Source of the DNA: Streptomyces sp. WM6378
GTDB lineage: Bacteria; Actinomycetota; Actinomycetes; Streptomycetales; Streptomycetaceae
Length of the DNA: 64,000 nucleotides
Direction of reading: 5' to 3'
NCBI RefSeq assembly: GCF_001279695.1
Contig: NZ_LGDD01000335.1
Location: forward strand, 1 to 64,000
In this document: positions 42,227-50,289 of the stretch, in pieces
How the letters are laid out: each line of letters starts with the position of its first letter
Numbering within the stretch: the first letter of the stretch is position 1
The notes under the pieces: model-generated
The model's input: only the letters and a program-made list of their open reading frames with translations
Told to the model about the DNA's origin: nothing
Databases searched by the model: none
Made by a program: the position numbers and the translations under genes

Positions 42227-43024
42227 TCAGCGGAAGGAGGCTTTGGTACGGATGCGGGAAACAGCGAGCAGGACGAGCAGCGTCGTCCCCATGAGCACCA
42301 CGGCGACGGCCGCGCCGGTGAAGAGGGAGCCGCGGTCGGTGGCCGCGAAGATCTGCACCGGCAGCGGGGTCCAGTCCGGCGGGTAGAGCATCATGGTGGC
42401 GCTCAACTCGCCCATGGACAGGGCGAAGCAGAGGCCTGCGGCCGCGGTCAGGGACGGCAGGAGCAGCGGCAGCTTCACCCGCCACAGCACCAGCTGCGGC
42501 CGGGCGCCCAGACTGGCGGCGGCCTGTTCGTACATCGGGTCGAGGCGCAGGATGGCAGCCGAAACCGACTGGTAGGCAAACGCCATGACAAGAACGGTGT
42601 GCGCGAGGATCACGATCCAGCGCGTCCCGTTGAGCAGTACCGGTGGCTTGGAGAACGCGACGAGGATCGCGAGGCCGACGACCACCGACGGCACGGCGAC
42701 CGGCAGCACGAACAGGGCGTCCATGAAGCGCCGTCCGCCCTTCTTCAGGGCCGCCGCGGCCAGCGCCGCCCACGAACCCACGGTCAGCGCGAGGACGCTC
42801 GCCGCGAGGGCGGTGACCAGGCTGGTGGTGAGCGCCTGGAGGGAATCTCCGGTGGTCGCCGCGCCGTAGTTGGCGGTGGTGAACCCGGACGGGAAGGCGC
42901 TCGACCAGCTGGTGGCGAACGACGCGGCCACGATGACGAGCAGCGGCAGCGCGAAGACCGGCAGGAACAGGACGAAGAAGACGGTCCAGGTGGCCCAGCG
43001 GCCGCCCCGGCTATGCACCAACAC
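42227..43024 (-). CDS. phnV: Phosphonate-type ABC transporter permease (PhnV-like)
   Basis: A 265-residue permease with about six TM helices and the EAA loop YEQAAASLGARPQLVLWRVK. It starts at a GTG that overlaps the upstream permease by 14 nt. It pairs with the 43011-43988 product. Confidence 0.82.
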   Translation of the reverse strand: MLVHSRGGRWATWTVFFVLFLPVFALPLLVIVAASFATSWSSAFPSGFTTANYGAATTGDSLQALTTSLVTALAASVLALTVGSWAALAAAALKKGGRRFMDALFVLPVAVPSVVVGLAILVAFSKPPVLLNGTRWIVILAHTVLVMAFAYQSVSAAILRLDPMYEQAAASLGARPQLVLWRVKLPLLLPSLTAAAGLCFALSMGELSATMMLYPPDWTPLPVQIFAATDRGSLFTGAAVAVVLMGTTLLVLLAVSRIRTKASFR

Positions 43025-43988
43025 GACGGCTCACCACCCGGTAGAGGCCGTAGAGGCCCACGGAAATCGCGATGTTGACGACGGCGACGACACAGGCGGC
43101 CGGATAGTCCGACTCCAGGATCGCCTTGCTGTAGACGAGCATGGGGAGCGTGGTGACCCCTTTGGCGCCGGTGAACAGCACGATGCCGAATTCGTTCAGA
43201 CACATCACCAGGACCAGTGAGCCGCCCGCCGCGAGCGCGGGCAGCGCCTCGGGCAGGATCACCCGCCGTACGATCCTGGCCGGCCGCGCGCCCAGCGAGG
43301 ACGCCACTTCCAGCTGGGCGGTGTCCAGTTGGGAGAACGCGGCGAGCAGCGGGCGCATCACGAAGGGCGTGAAGTACGTGATCTCCGCGAGCAGCACTCC
43401 CCAGGGCGTGGTCAGGAACTGGAAGGGCCCGCTGTGCGCGCCGGTGGCATCCGTCCACAGCCCGTTGGCCATGCCGACGGTGCCGTAGATGAACAGCAGC
43501 GCGAGCGTGATCAGGAAGGACGGGAAGGAGAGGAACACGTCGATGAACTTCGCGACGGCCTTCCCACCGGGAAACGGCACGAACGCGATGACGAGCGCGA
43601 GCACGAACCCGAGCACGAGGCACCCGACGGTCGCGCCGACCGCGAGCCAGACGGTGGTGCCGAGCGCGTCCCGGAAGGCGGCGGAGGCGAACACGTCGGC
43701 GTAGGGCTGGAGGGAGGTGCCGCCGGAGTCGGGGGATGTGGACTGCCGCACCACCAGCGTGAGCGGGTAGAGGAAGACGGCGGCCAGTACGGCGACCGGG
43801 GGCAACGTCCATAGCAGGCTTGGCAGTTGACGCCGCCCCGAGCGCCCTGCCGGCGAGCCCAGCTGTCCGGTTCCCCGGCGCCGGGGGCTTTGCCCACCCT
43901 CCCCCAAGGTCTCGGCTCCGCTCGACCAGGGGGGACCCCCATCGCCCTGCGGGACGTCTGCCCGAAGCCGGGGAGAGGGGCTAGCCAC
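43011..43988 (-). CDS. phnU: Phosphonate-type ABC transporter permease (PhnU-like), N terminus altered by repeat
   Basis: A permease of about 265 core residues with six TM helices and the coupling loop LEVASSLGARPARIVRRVIL. From the GTG at 43988 the reading adds some 60 hydrophilic residues (VASPSPRLRADVPQGDGG and so on) before the first helix (LPSLLWTLPPVAVLAAVFLY). That extension is coded largely by a GC-rich intergenic-type element (43870-43940), so the true start may be nearer the helix. It overlaps the ATPase stop by 8 nt and the next permease by 14 nt. Confidence 0.82.
   Translation of the reverse strand: MASPSPRLRADVPQGDGGPPWSSGAETLGEGGQSPRRRGTGQLGSPAGRSGRRQLPSLLWTLPPVAVLAAVFLYPLTLVVRQSTSPDSGGTSLQPYADVFASAAFRDALGTTVWLAVGATVGCLVLGFVLALVIAFVPFPGGKAVAKFIDVFLSFPSFLITLALLFIYGTVGMANGLWTDATGAHSGPFQFLTTPWGVLLAEITYFTPFVMRPLLAAFSQLDTAQLEVASSLGARPARIVRRVILPEALPALAAGGSLVLVMCLNEFGIVLFTGAKGVTTLPMLVYSKAILESDYPAACVVAVVNIAISVGLYGLYRVVSRRVGA
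43870..43940. repeat. Intergenic-type hairpin element inside the phnT/phnU junction
   Basis: This stretch contains CCGGCGCCGGGGG, CCCTCCCCCAAGGTCTCGG and CTCGACCAGGGGGGACCCCC, a module I associate with spacers in Streptomyces genomes. Here it falls at the start of the phnU reading frame, where an operon junction would normally be tight. Confidence 0.55.
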
Positions 43989-45060
43989 CCGACACCCCCG
44001 CACCCAGCAGCACCGCATCCTGGGGCGCGAAGTGCAGGGTCACCTCGTCACCCAGCGCCGGCGTGACCCGCAGCTCGCGGACGTCCGCCTTGATGCGCTC
44101 ACCGGCTACGTCGACGTACAACCGATGGGTGGAACCCCGCCACTGCACCTCGGCGATCCTGCCGCGCAAGGCATTGGGCCCGGGCCCGAGCCCGACCAGG
44201 TGCGGCCGCACGCACAGCGTGGCCGTCGCTCCCCAGGCGGCGTCCTCGGTCGCGACGGACAGCTCGGTGTCCCCGAACAGCACCGACCCGGCCCCCACCC
44301 GCACCGGAAGCAGGTTCGCGTTGCCCACGAACGACGCCGTGAATTCCGTACGCGGCCGCCGGTACAGGTCCTGCGGGCTCCCGCAGTCCTGGAGGCGGGC
44401 CTTGTCCATGACGGCGATGCGGTCGGCCAGGGTGAGCGCCTCGACCTGGTCGTGGGTGACGTACAGGATGGAGACGTCCGGCAACTCCCGGTGCAGCCGG
44501 GCGAGTTCGGTCAGCATGCCGGAGCGCAGCTGCGCGTCCAGCGCGGAGAGCGGCTCGTCCAGGAGCAGGACGTCGGGCCGGATGGCGAGCGCGCGGGCGA
44601 TGGCGACGCGCTGCTGCTGCCCGCCGGAGAGCTCGCGCGGGTAGCGCTTGGCGTAGGCGTCCATGCCGGTCATGGCGAGGGATTCGGCGACCCGCCCGGG
44701 GATCTGCCCCTTGGGCACCTTCTGGGCCTTCAGGCCGAACGCCACGTTGCCCTCGACCCGCATGTGGGGGAAGAGCGCGTACTGCTGGACGACCATGCCG
44801 ATGCCGCGCTGGTGGGGCGGCAGGTGGGTCACGTCGCGTTCGCCGATGAACACCCGGCCCCGCACGGGCTGGACGAACCCGGCGACGGCGCGCAGCGCGG
44901 TGGTCTTGCCGGAGCCCGAGGGTCCGAGCAGGGCCATGACCTCGCCGGGTTCGATCGTGAGGTCGAGCGAGTCGAGGACGACGTTTCCGTGGTAGGCGAC
45001 GGTGACGCCGTCGAAGCGGATGCCGCTGCGCACGGCACCCGGCCGGGCGGCGCCGCTCAC
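43981..45060 (-). CDS. phnT: Phosphonate-type ABC transporter ATP-binding protein (PhnT-like)
   Basis: A 359-residue ATPase of the spermidine/phosphonate importer class. Walker A GPSGSGKTT, Q-loop VVQQYALFPHM, signature LSGGQQQRVAIARAL, Walker B VLLLDEPLSALDA and the His switch YVTHDQVEAL are followed by a TOBE-like regulatory domain (about 280-355). GTG at 45060 overlaps the hydrolase stop by 4 nt. It drives uptake through the two permeases downstream. Confidence 0.87.
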   Translation of the reverse strand: MSGAARPGAVRSGIRFDGVTVAYHGNVVLDSLDLTIEPGEVMALLGPSGSGKTTALRAVAGFVQPVRGRVFIGERDVTHLPPHQRGIGMVVQQYALFPHMRVEGNVAFGLKAQKVPKGQIPGRVAESLAMTGMDAYAKRYPRELSGGQQQRVAIARALAIRPDVLLLDEPLSALDAQLRSGMLTELARLHRELPDVSILYVTHDQVEALTLADRIAVMDKARLQDCGSPQDLYRRPRTEFTASFVGNANLLPVRVGAGSVLFGDTELSVATEDAAWGATATLCVRPHLVGLGPGPNALRGRIAEVQWRGSTHRLYVDVAGERIKADVRELRVTPALGDEVTLHFAPQDAVLLGAGVSGG

Positions 45061-45767
45061 CTTCCGGCCTCCAACTCGCTTATCAGGTCGGGGAGTTCAG
45101 CGACAGATCCGAGAACATGGGAGGCACCCGCCCCGGCGAGGGCCTCCTTGCCGTGGGCGCCGGTCAGTACGCCCGCGACGATGCCCGCCCCGGACCGTAC
45201 GCCGCTGAGCATGTCGTACGAGGTGTCGCCGGCCACCGCGATGTCACGCACCGAGTCGACCGCGCCGGTGCGCAGGAAGGCGCTGAGCACCATGTCGGGG
45301 TAGGGGCGGCCGCGGCCCCCCGCGTCGGCCGGGCACAGGGTGAGCGGGACGAGGTCCTGCCAGCCGAGGGCTTTGAGGATCGCGTCCTGGGTGACACGGG
45401 CGAAGCCGGTGGAGAGGACCACGGTCCGGCCCTGGGCCGTGAGCTGCTCGATGGCCTCCCGGGCGCCCGGGACCGGCGCGATGAGCCCGCCGTCGACGAG
45501 CGTTCCGTACGCCTCCTCGAAGGCGGTGTTCGCGGTCCGCGCCTTGGCCTCGTCGCCGAAGAGGTGACGGAAGACCGAGATCTTGGACTCGCCCATGGTG
45601 GCGCGGACGTAGTCGAGCATGGTGGCGTGCTCGGCCGAGCCGGCCTCGACGCCGAGCGCCCCGGCGGCGCTCGCGAAGGCCCGCTCGACGAGGCCGCCGT
45701 CGGCGACGGTGGTGCCCGCCATGTCGAGCACGACCAGGTCGTACGCGTTCGTTGTGGTCAACTTCAC
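45057..45767 (-). CDS. Phosphonatase-like HAD hydrolase
   Basis: A 236-residue HAD enzyme of the PhnX-like group. Motif I is YDLVVLDMAGTTVADGG with the nucleophile Asp15; the phosphonatase wording DxAGTT is kept. In the cap, MGESKISVFRHLF places Lys62 where phosphonoacetaldehyde hydrolase has its Schiff-base Lys. Motif II is VVLSTGF and motif III/IV GRPYPDM and VAGDTSYDM. The predicted reaction is C-P bond cleavage of phosphonoacetaldehyde or a similar compound to phosphate. The GTG at 45767 is preferred. It sits between the FAD oxidoreductase and the transporter, so the pathway order is import, oxidation, cleavage. Confidence 0.82.
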   Translation of the reverse strand: MKLTTTNAYDLVVLDMAGTTVADGGLVERAFASAAGALGVEAGSAEHATMLDYVRATMGESKISVFRHLFGDEAKARTANTAFEEAYGTLVDGGLIAPVPGAREAIEQLTAQGRTVVLSTGFARVTQDAILKALGWQDLVPLTLCPADAGGRGRPYPDMVLSAFLRTGAVDSVRDIAVAGDTSYDMLSGVRSGAGIVAGVLTGAHGKEALAGAGASHVLGSVAELPDLISELEAGR

Positions 45768-45781
45768 GGTGGTCAACTCCC

Positions 45782-46903
45782 TTACCAGCCCAGCTCGTTC
45801 GCGGTCTTCTCGGCGATGGCCGGGGAGCACGTCATGCCGCGTCCGCCGGGCCCGGTCACCAGCCACACCCCGTCCCGCACCTGCTGGCGGTGCACGACGC
45901 GCGAGGTGTCGGTGCACTGGGCGTAGACCCCGGCCCAGCGACGCTGGATCTTGGGCAGCGGCCGGCCGAGGAAGGACTCGACGACCCGGACGAGGTGCTC
46001 GTACGGCTCCTCCTGGACGTCGAAGGCGAAGGGGTGCTCGTACTCGTGGGTGTCGCCGATGGTCAGCCCGCCGTCGCTGCGCTGCACCATGAGGAGCTGC
46101 ATCTTGTGCGCGGCGGCGGTCGGGTCCTGCGCCTGCCCGGCGTTGAGCGCGTCGAGGGCCTCGCTCGCGTAGGCCGGGTAGTAGCGGAAGCTGTCGGCGT
46201 CGGCGACGGAGGTGGTGAGCGGCTCGCCGAGCGGCGCGGTCTGCATCATCTGGAGCCGCACGCGCCGCACGGGCAGCTCGGGCACGAGCTCCCGCACGAG
46301 CCCGCCGAGCCAGGCCCCCGTGCAGAGGACGACGAAGTCGCCGCGGTGCACATCGCCGTGATCGTCCCGGACGGCGTTACCGCCGAGGACCTCACGGACT
46401 TCCCGGCCACCGAGGTAGGTGTACCTGCCGGACGTCAACAACTCGTCTTTCAGGGCGAGTTGAGCGGTGCGGGGCTCGACGGCGGCATCCCGCTCGCACC
46501 ACAGGGCGGCGGCGAATTGGCCGCGCAGGGCGGGGTTGAGGGCGCGGGCCTCGTCGGCGGTGAGGAGCTTGTAGCCGCGGGCGGCGGCGTCCTCTCGGCT
46601 CAACGCGGCCTCGGCGACGGCGAGTTCGAGGTCGGTGCGCAGCGGGGTCAGCGAGCCGTTGGGGCGGAAGCCCAGCCCGGGGACGCGTTCGCCGATCCCC
46701 TCCCACAGTTCGCGGGCGCGGAGCGCGGTGTCCAGCTCCTCACCGCCCGCGCGGCCGCTGACCCATATCTGGCCGAAATTGCGGAGCGAGGCCCCGCGCG
46801 CCTCGCTCTCGCGCTCGATGTGTACGACCTCGTGGCCGCGTTCCACTGCGTGCCAGGCGTGCATGGTTCCCACCACGCCGGCTCCAACGACGATGACTCT
46901 CAC
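45782..46903 (-). CDS. FAD-dependent oxidoreductase of the phosphonate-linked DAO family
   Basis: A 373-residue amine oxidase-type flavoenzyme. The N-terminal Rossmann motif VRVIVVGAGVVGTMHAWHA binds FAD; RGASLRNFGQIWVSG is a segment specific to the group found beside phosphonatase-like genes (TIGR03364 type). The C-terminal TGPGGRGMTCSPAIAEKTAN contacts FAD. Related enzymes oxidise N-methylated or free 2-aminoethylphosphonate to phosphonoacetaldehyde, which the neighbouring hydrolase could then cleave. The GTG at 46903 has GAGGAG nine bases upstream. It is the first metabolic gene of the operon. Confidence 0.85.
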   Translation of the reverse strand: MRVIVVGAGVVGTMHAWHAVERGHEVVHIERESEARGASLRNFGQIWVSGRAGGEELDTALRARELWEGIGERVPGLGFRPNGSLTPLRTDLELAVAEAALSREDAAARGYKLLTADEARALNPALRGQFAAALWCERDAAVEPRTAQLALKDELLTSGRYTYLGGREVREVLGGNAVRDDHGDVHRGDFVVLCTGAWLGGLVRELVPELPVRRVRLQMMQTAPLGEPLTTSVADADSFRYYPAYASEALDALNAGQAQDPTAAAHKMQLLMVQRSDGGLTIGDTHEYEHPFAFDVQEEPYEHLVRVVESFLGRPLPKIQRRWAGVYAQCTDTSRVVHRQQVRDGVWLVTGPGGRGMTCSPAIAEKTANELGW

Positions 46904-47041
46904 GGCGGCAACGCTCCTCGGGGCGGGTGTCCCGCACCGGTCCGTACGGCAACGGGACGGTGAACGCCCTCCCAAGCTTGGCCTAGACCCGTTATGTTTC
47001 CGTTACCGAATGTTCTGCGGCACCGAACCTCCTGGGGCTCC

Positions 47042-47178
47042 GCCCCAGACCCCGTTCGCGCCTCAGGGGCGCTCGTCCTCAAACGCCGGACGGGCTGAAG
47101 ATGCTCGGTGCTGCCCAGAACCGACCCTGCTAGGGGCGCGGGGAACTGCGCAAAAGCCCCTGACGGCCCGCAGTCGAA
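47042..47178. repeat. Dispersed repeat pair between GntR gene and phosphonate operon
   Basis: Within the 298-bp spacer, CCCCAGACCCCGTTCGCGCC, CCTCAAACGCCGGACGGGCT and, from 47130, CTAGGGGCGCGGGGAACTGCGC stand in the same order as at 31078-31212. It replaces whatever promoter or leader would link the regulator to the operon; the promoter is likely in 46950-47030, which is less GC-rich (GTTATGTTTCCGTTACCG). Confidence 0.75.
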
Positions 47179-47201
47179 ACCCCCGCACCCCCAGCGGAGC
47201 G

Positions 47202-48029
47202 CTACCGCCCCAGGTGCGTGGTGAAGGAAAACCGGTCCCCCCGGTACAGCGTGCGAACCCTCTCCAGGGGGCCGCCACCCGCATCCCGCGAAACCCGATG
47301 GATGAGCAGCATCGGCAGCGCGGGCGGGGTGCCGATGAGCAAGGCCTCCCGGGGCGTGGCGAGCACCGTCTCGATGCGTTCGTCGACGTCCCCGAGCGTG
47401 ACCCCGAGCCGGTCGCGCAGGTAGGCGTAGAAGGAGGAGTCCGGCGTGAACTCCTTGTCCAGGTCGGGCATCCGCGCCACCGCCGCGTACGTGCTCTCCA
47501 GGCCCATGCGCTCGTCGTCGGCGAGCAGAACGCGCTCCATGTGCCAGACGGGCTCGCCCCGCTCAAGCCCGGTCTCGGCGGCGAGCGCGGGCGGGCAGGG
47601 GAAACGTTCGAGGGTGATGAGGTGGCGTCCGGGCGTACGGCCCTGGCGGCGCACGCCCTCGGTGTAGCTGGCCAGCGAGAGGGGCTGTTCCAGTTTGGCG
47701 CCGGCCACCACCGTGCCCCGGCCCTGGCGGCGCAGCCTCCCTTCAAGGAGCAGCTCGCGCAGCGCCTGGCGGACGGTCTCCCGGGCGACCTCGTAGCGCA
47801 GCGCCAGGTCACGCTCGGTCGGCAGCAGGTCGCCCTCCCCCAACTCGTCGATGAGCAGGGCGACTTGGGCCTTGACGGCGTAGTACTTGGGGATGCGCCC
47901 GTGCTCCGGGATGCCGGAGCGGATGGGGGCTCCGGGGGCCTGATTCTCGGGGTAGCCGGTCAGGGAGTCGTACGGGGTGTCGCTCAGCGAGCTCAAGGAG
48001 TCGTTCAGGGCGTCGTTCGGGGTTTCCAC
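47202..48029 (-). CDS. GntR-family (HutC/UTRA) transcriptional regulator
   Basis: A 275-residue regulator. After an acidic leader, the winged helix is IPKYYAVKAQVALLIDELGE, LLPTERDLALRYEVARETVR, then the UTRA ligand domain (about 120-270) with PVWHMERVLLADDERMGLES and LPMLLIHRVSRDAG. A GTG at 48029 avoids overlap with the next gene; a GTG at 48098 is the longer alternative. Same strand and just upstream of the phosphonate genes, so it probably controls them in response to a phosphonate. Confidence 0.87.
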   Translation of the reverse strand: METPNDALNDSLSSLSDTPYDSLTGYPENQAPGAPIRSGIPEHGRIPKYYAVKAQVALLIDELGEGDLLPTERDLALRYEVARETVRQALRELLLEGRLRRQGRGTVVAGAKLEQPLSLASYTEGVRRQGRTPGRHLITLERFPCPPALAAETGLERGEPVWHMERVLLADDERMGLESTYAAVARMPDLDKEFTPDSSFYAYLRDRLGVTLGDVDERIETVLATPREALLIGTPPALPMLLIHRVSRDAGGGPLERVRTLYRGDRFSFTTHLGR

Positions 48030-48078
48030 AGGGGCGATGCTCGCATGAGCACGTGAACAGCCGGGGTCGACGCCCTGC

Positions 48079-48873
48079 TCAGCGGCGGCGCCGGACACGG
48101 AACCGCCGCGGCGCGGTCACCAGGGCGCCGCCCACGAGGAGCAGTACGGCGGCGGCGAGGCCGAGGCGGGCGAGCGCGCTGCCCCGGCCGGTCTCGGCGA
48201 GCTCGGTGTCGATCTGGTGCAGGAGGTCGCCCTCGGCGACGATGTCGAAGCGGTAGTCGGCGGACTCCCCCACCCACTGGCCGTTGCTGCCGCGGCGCTG
48301 CACGATCGCGGCGTTCGCGGTGATCTGGTCGGGCACTGCGTCGGCGGTGAACCCGAGCCTTACCGGCACGGTGAGGGTCTTGCCCGCGCCGATGACGAAG
48401 CCGGGGAAGCCGTCGTCGAAGACGCCGATGTGCTCGTCCTCGTCGGTCTTGAGGAACGTCACGGGGTGCCTGCGGCCGGTGGCCGGGTCGTCGAACTCCA
48501 TCCGGAGCTGGTCGTTCTTGAGCGTGCGGTCCCGGTCGACCAGGACGAGAACGGGGTGGACGCTGTCGCAGGTCTCGTGCGAGGTGTTGGTGAGGTCGAG
48601 CGACCAGGACCGGCTGCCGCCGCCTGGGTGGTACTCGGCGGGCCCGCCGTGGATCTTCGTGTCCAGCGGGAACGCGGAGCCGGTCCGGGCGGCGCAGTAG
48701 GGCACCTTCGAGTCGAGCGGCGGGTCGACGGGCACCGCGGTGACGACCGGCTTGAGCGGCGCGACGTTGTGCCGGCCGGACGGGAACCCGCCGTCGTCGG
48801 CCGCGGCCGGCCCCGCGAGCGGGGCGATGGCGGCGGCGGCCACTGCGGTGACGAGGGCAGTGCGCAGTCGCAT
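48079..48873 (-). CDS. Class E sortase substrate, LAETG-anchored surface protein
   Basis: A 264-residue exported protein. Signal peptide RLRTALVTAVAAAAIAPLAG at the start; the extracellular part has Cys pairs (VPYCAARTG, HETCDSVHP) and a beta-sandwich look. The C-terminal sorting signal reads LAETG followed by a hydrophobic helix (LARLGLAAAVLLLVGGAL) and an RRRR tail. LAxTG is the motif used by Streptomyces class E sortases, as in long chaplins. A class E sortase gene lies at 58684. ATG at 48873 with AGGGGCC-type context. Function of the exposed domain unknown. Confidence 0.85.
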   Translation of the reverse strand: MRLRTALVTAVAAAAIAPLAGPAAADDGGFPSGRHNVAPLKPVVTAVPVDPPLDSKVPYCAARTGSAFPLDTKIHGGPAEYHPGGGSRSWSLDLTNTSHETCDSVHPVLVLVDRDRTLKNDQLRMEFDDPATGRRHPVTFLKTDEDEHIGVFDDGFPGFVIGAGKTLTVPVRLGFTADAVPDQITANAAIVQRRGSNGQWVGESADYRFDIVAEGDLLHQIDTELAETGRGSALARLGLAAAVLLLVGGALVTAPRRFRVRRRR

Positions 48874-49105
48874 GAGGGGCCTTTGCTGCTCGCGGCGTTC
48901 GGGGCTCGGCGGCCGCTGCCCGTCCGGCGTCGGCGCCTCCCGGTCGGACCCGGTCGTGGGCCGCGAGCCTGCCACGCGTCGGCGGCCCGCCTCGCGCGCC
49001 CCGCCCGGTTACGCCCGGACACGCCGGTGAAGACCGCCCTATCAGCCCAATATCAGGCCGTCTTACGTGTGCGGTCGGGTGCGCCCCGGGCGGGGTGCGC
49101 CGGCC

Positions 49106-50221
49106 CTACGGCTGTGGATGCGCCGGCTGTGGATATGCCACATTCGCCCGCCCGAAGACGGGGACCAGGACCAGTTGGGCCGCGCCCTCCGCCACGGCGT
49201 GCGGGCCGCCCGCGGCCGGGCGGACCGGGACCTCGGGGGCGCCGCCGCGCCGGGCGCGTTCCTCGACGACCGCGGCCACTCCCCGTACGAACGTCTCCTG
49301 GTCGGCGGTGACGGTGCGGCCGCCCAGCAGGATCTCGTCGATGTCGAGCAGCCCGACGAGGTTGGCCGCCCCCACGCCGAGGAAGCGGGCCGCGGCCGCG
49401 ATGTCCCCGCGGGCGACCGCCGCCAGGCACAGCGCCTCGATGCAGCCGCGCCCGCCACAGCCGCACACCGGCCCGCCGAGCAGGATCGTCTGGTGCCCGA
49501 ATTCGCCCGCTCCCGTACGGGCGCCGCGGTGCAGCGCCCCGCCGAGCACGAGCCCCGCGCCGAGTCCCGTACCGAGGTGGAGGTATGCGAAGGAGCCCGC
49601 CCGGGTGCCGGCGCGCAGGGCGAGGCCGAGGGCGGCGGCGTTGGTGTCCTTGTCCAGGAAGACCTTCCGGCCGAGCCGTTCGGCGAGTGCGTCGCGCAGC
49701 GGGAAGCCGTTCCAGTGCGGGAAGCCGGTGACGCGGTGCAGCACCCCGCTGTCGTGGTCGAGCGGGCCCGGCATGGCGACGCCGACGCCGAGCACCCGCC
49801 GCCCGCCGGTCAGCGCCTCCGCCTCGGCGGCCGCCGCCTCCACCACGCACGAGGGTTCCGCGCCGAGGTCCAGCGGCACGGTCCTGGCACCGACCAGGGT
49901 GCCCGCGAGGTCGACGAGGACTGCGGTCAGCTCGTCGCGGTCCAGGTGGAGGCCGATGGCGTGCGCGGCGGACGGCACCAGCTTGAGCACGGTGCGCGGC
50001 TTGCCCCCGGTGGAGGCGCGGCGGCCCGCCTCGGTGGCCGTGCCCTCGTCCCGCAGCCGCGCGGTGATCTTGCTGACGGCCTGCGGGGTGAGCCCGGTGC
50101 GCTCGGCGAGCTCCAGCCTGCTGATGCCGGCCTCGCCCGCGGCCCGCAGCAGGTCGAGGACCAGCGCGGCGTTGTGGCTGCGCAGGGCCGGCAGGTTCGC
50201 ACCCGTATTGCTCCTGTTCAC
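49106..50221 (-). CDS. ROK-family transcriptional regulator
   Basis: A 371-residue regulator. The N-terminal winged HTH is about residues 12-80 (NAALVLDLLRAAGEAGISRL, LAERTGLTPQAVSKITARLR). The ROK sugar-kinase-like domain has GVGVAMPGPLDH, DTNAAALGLALRAG, YLHLGTGLGAGLVLGG and the zinc-binding signature GEFGHQ...CGCGGRGCIEA. It probably senses a sugar or sugar phosphate. It is divergent from the oxidoreductase gene at 50290, with a palindrome between them. Confidence 0.92.
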   Translation of the reverse strand: MNRSNTGANLPALRSHNAALVLDLLRAAGEAGISRLELAERTGLTPQAVSKITARLRDEGTATEAGRRASTGGKPRTVLKLVPSAAHAIGLHLDRDELTAVLVDLAGTLVGARTVPLDLGAEPSCVVEAAAAEAEALTGGRRVLGVGVAMPGPLDHDSGVLHRVTGFPHWNGFPLRDALAERLGRKVFLDKDTNAAALGLALRAGTRAGSFAYLHLGTGLGAGLVLGGALHRGARTGAGEFGHQTILLGGPVCGCGGRGCIEALCLAAVARGDIAAAARFLGVGAANLVGLLDIDEILLGGRTVTADQETFVRGVAAVVEERARRGGAPEVPVRPAAGGPHAVAEGAAQLVLVPVFGRANVAYPQPAHPQP

Positions 50222-50251
50222 CGACCCATTGTCCCTCTTGCTTGCACTTTG

Positions 50252-50264
50252 GCAACAGCGTTGC
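50252..50264. promoter_or_regulatory. Palindrome in the ROK/oxidoreductase divergent spacer
   Basis: GCAAC-AGC-GTTGC is a perfect 13-bp interrupted palindrome, centred in the 68-bp spacer. ROK repressors commonly bind such sites near their own gene, so it is a candidate operator for both genes. Confidence 0.5.
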
Positions 50265-50289
50265 TTAAGTGGATGGCATGAAGGATCCC

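Noticed and set aside
41122..43988. Iron(III) ABC transporter
   Set aside because: The binding protein belongs to a branch shared by iron and phosphonate systems, but the overlap with a phosphonatase-like hydrolase and DAO-type oxidase favours a phosphonate; iron remains a minor alternative.
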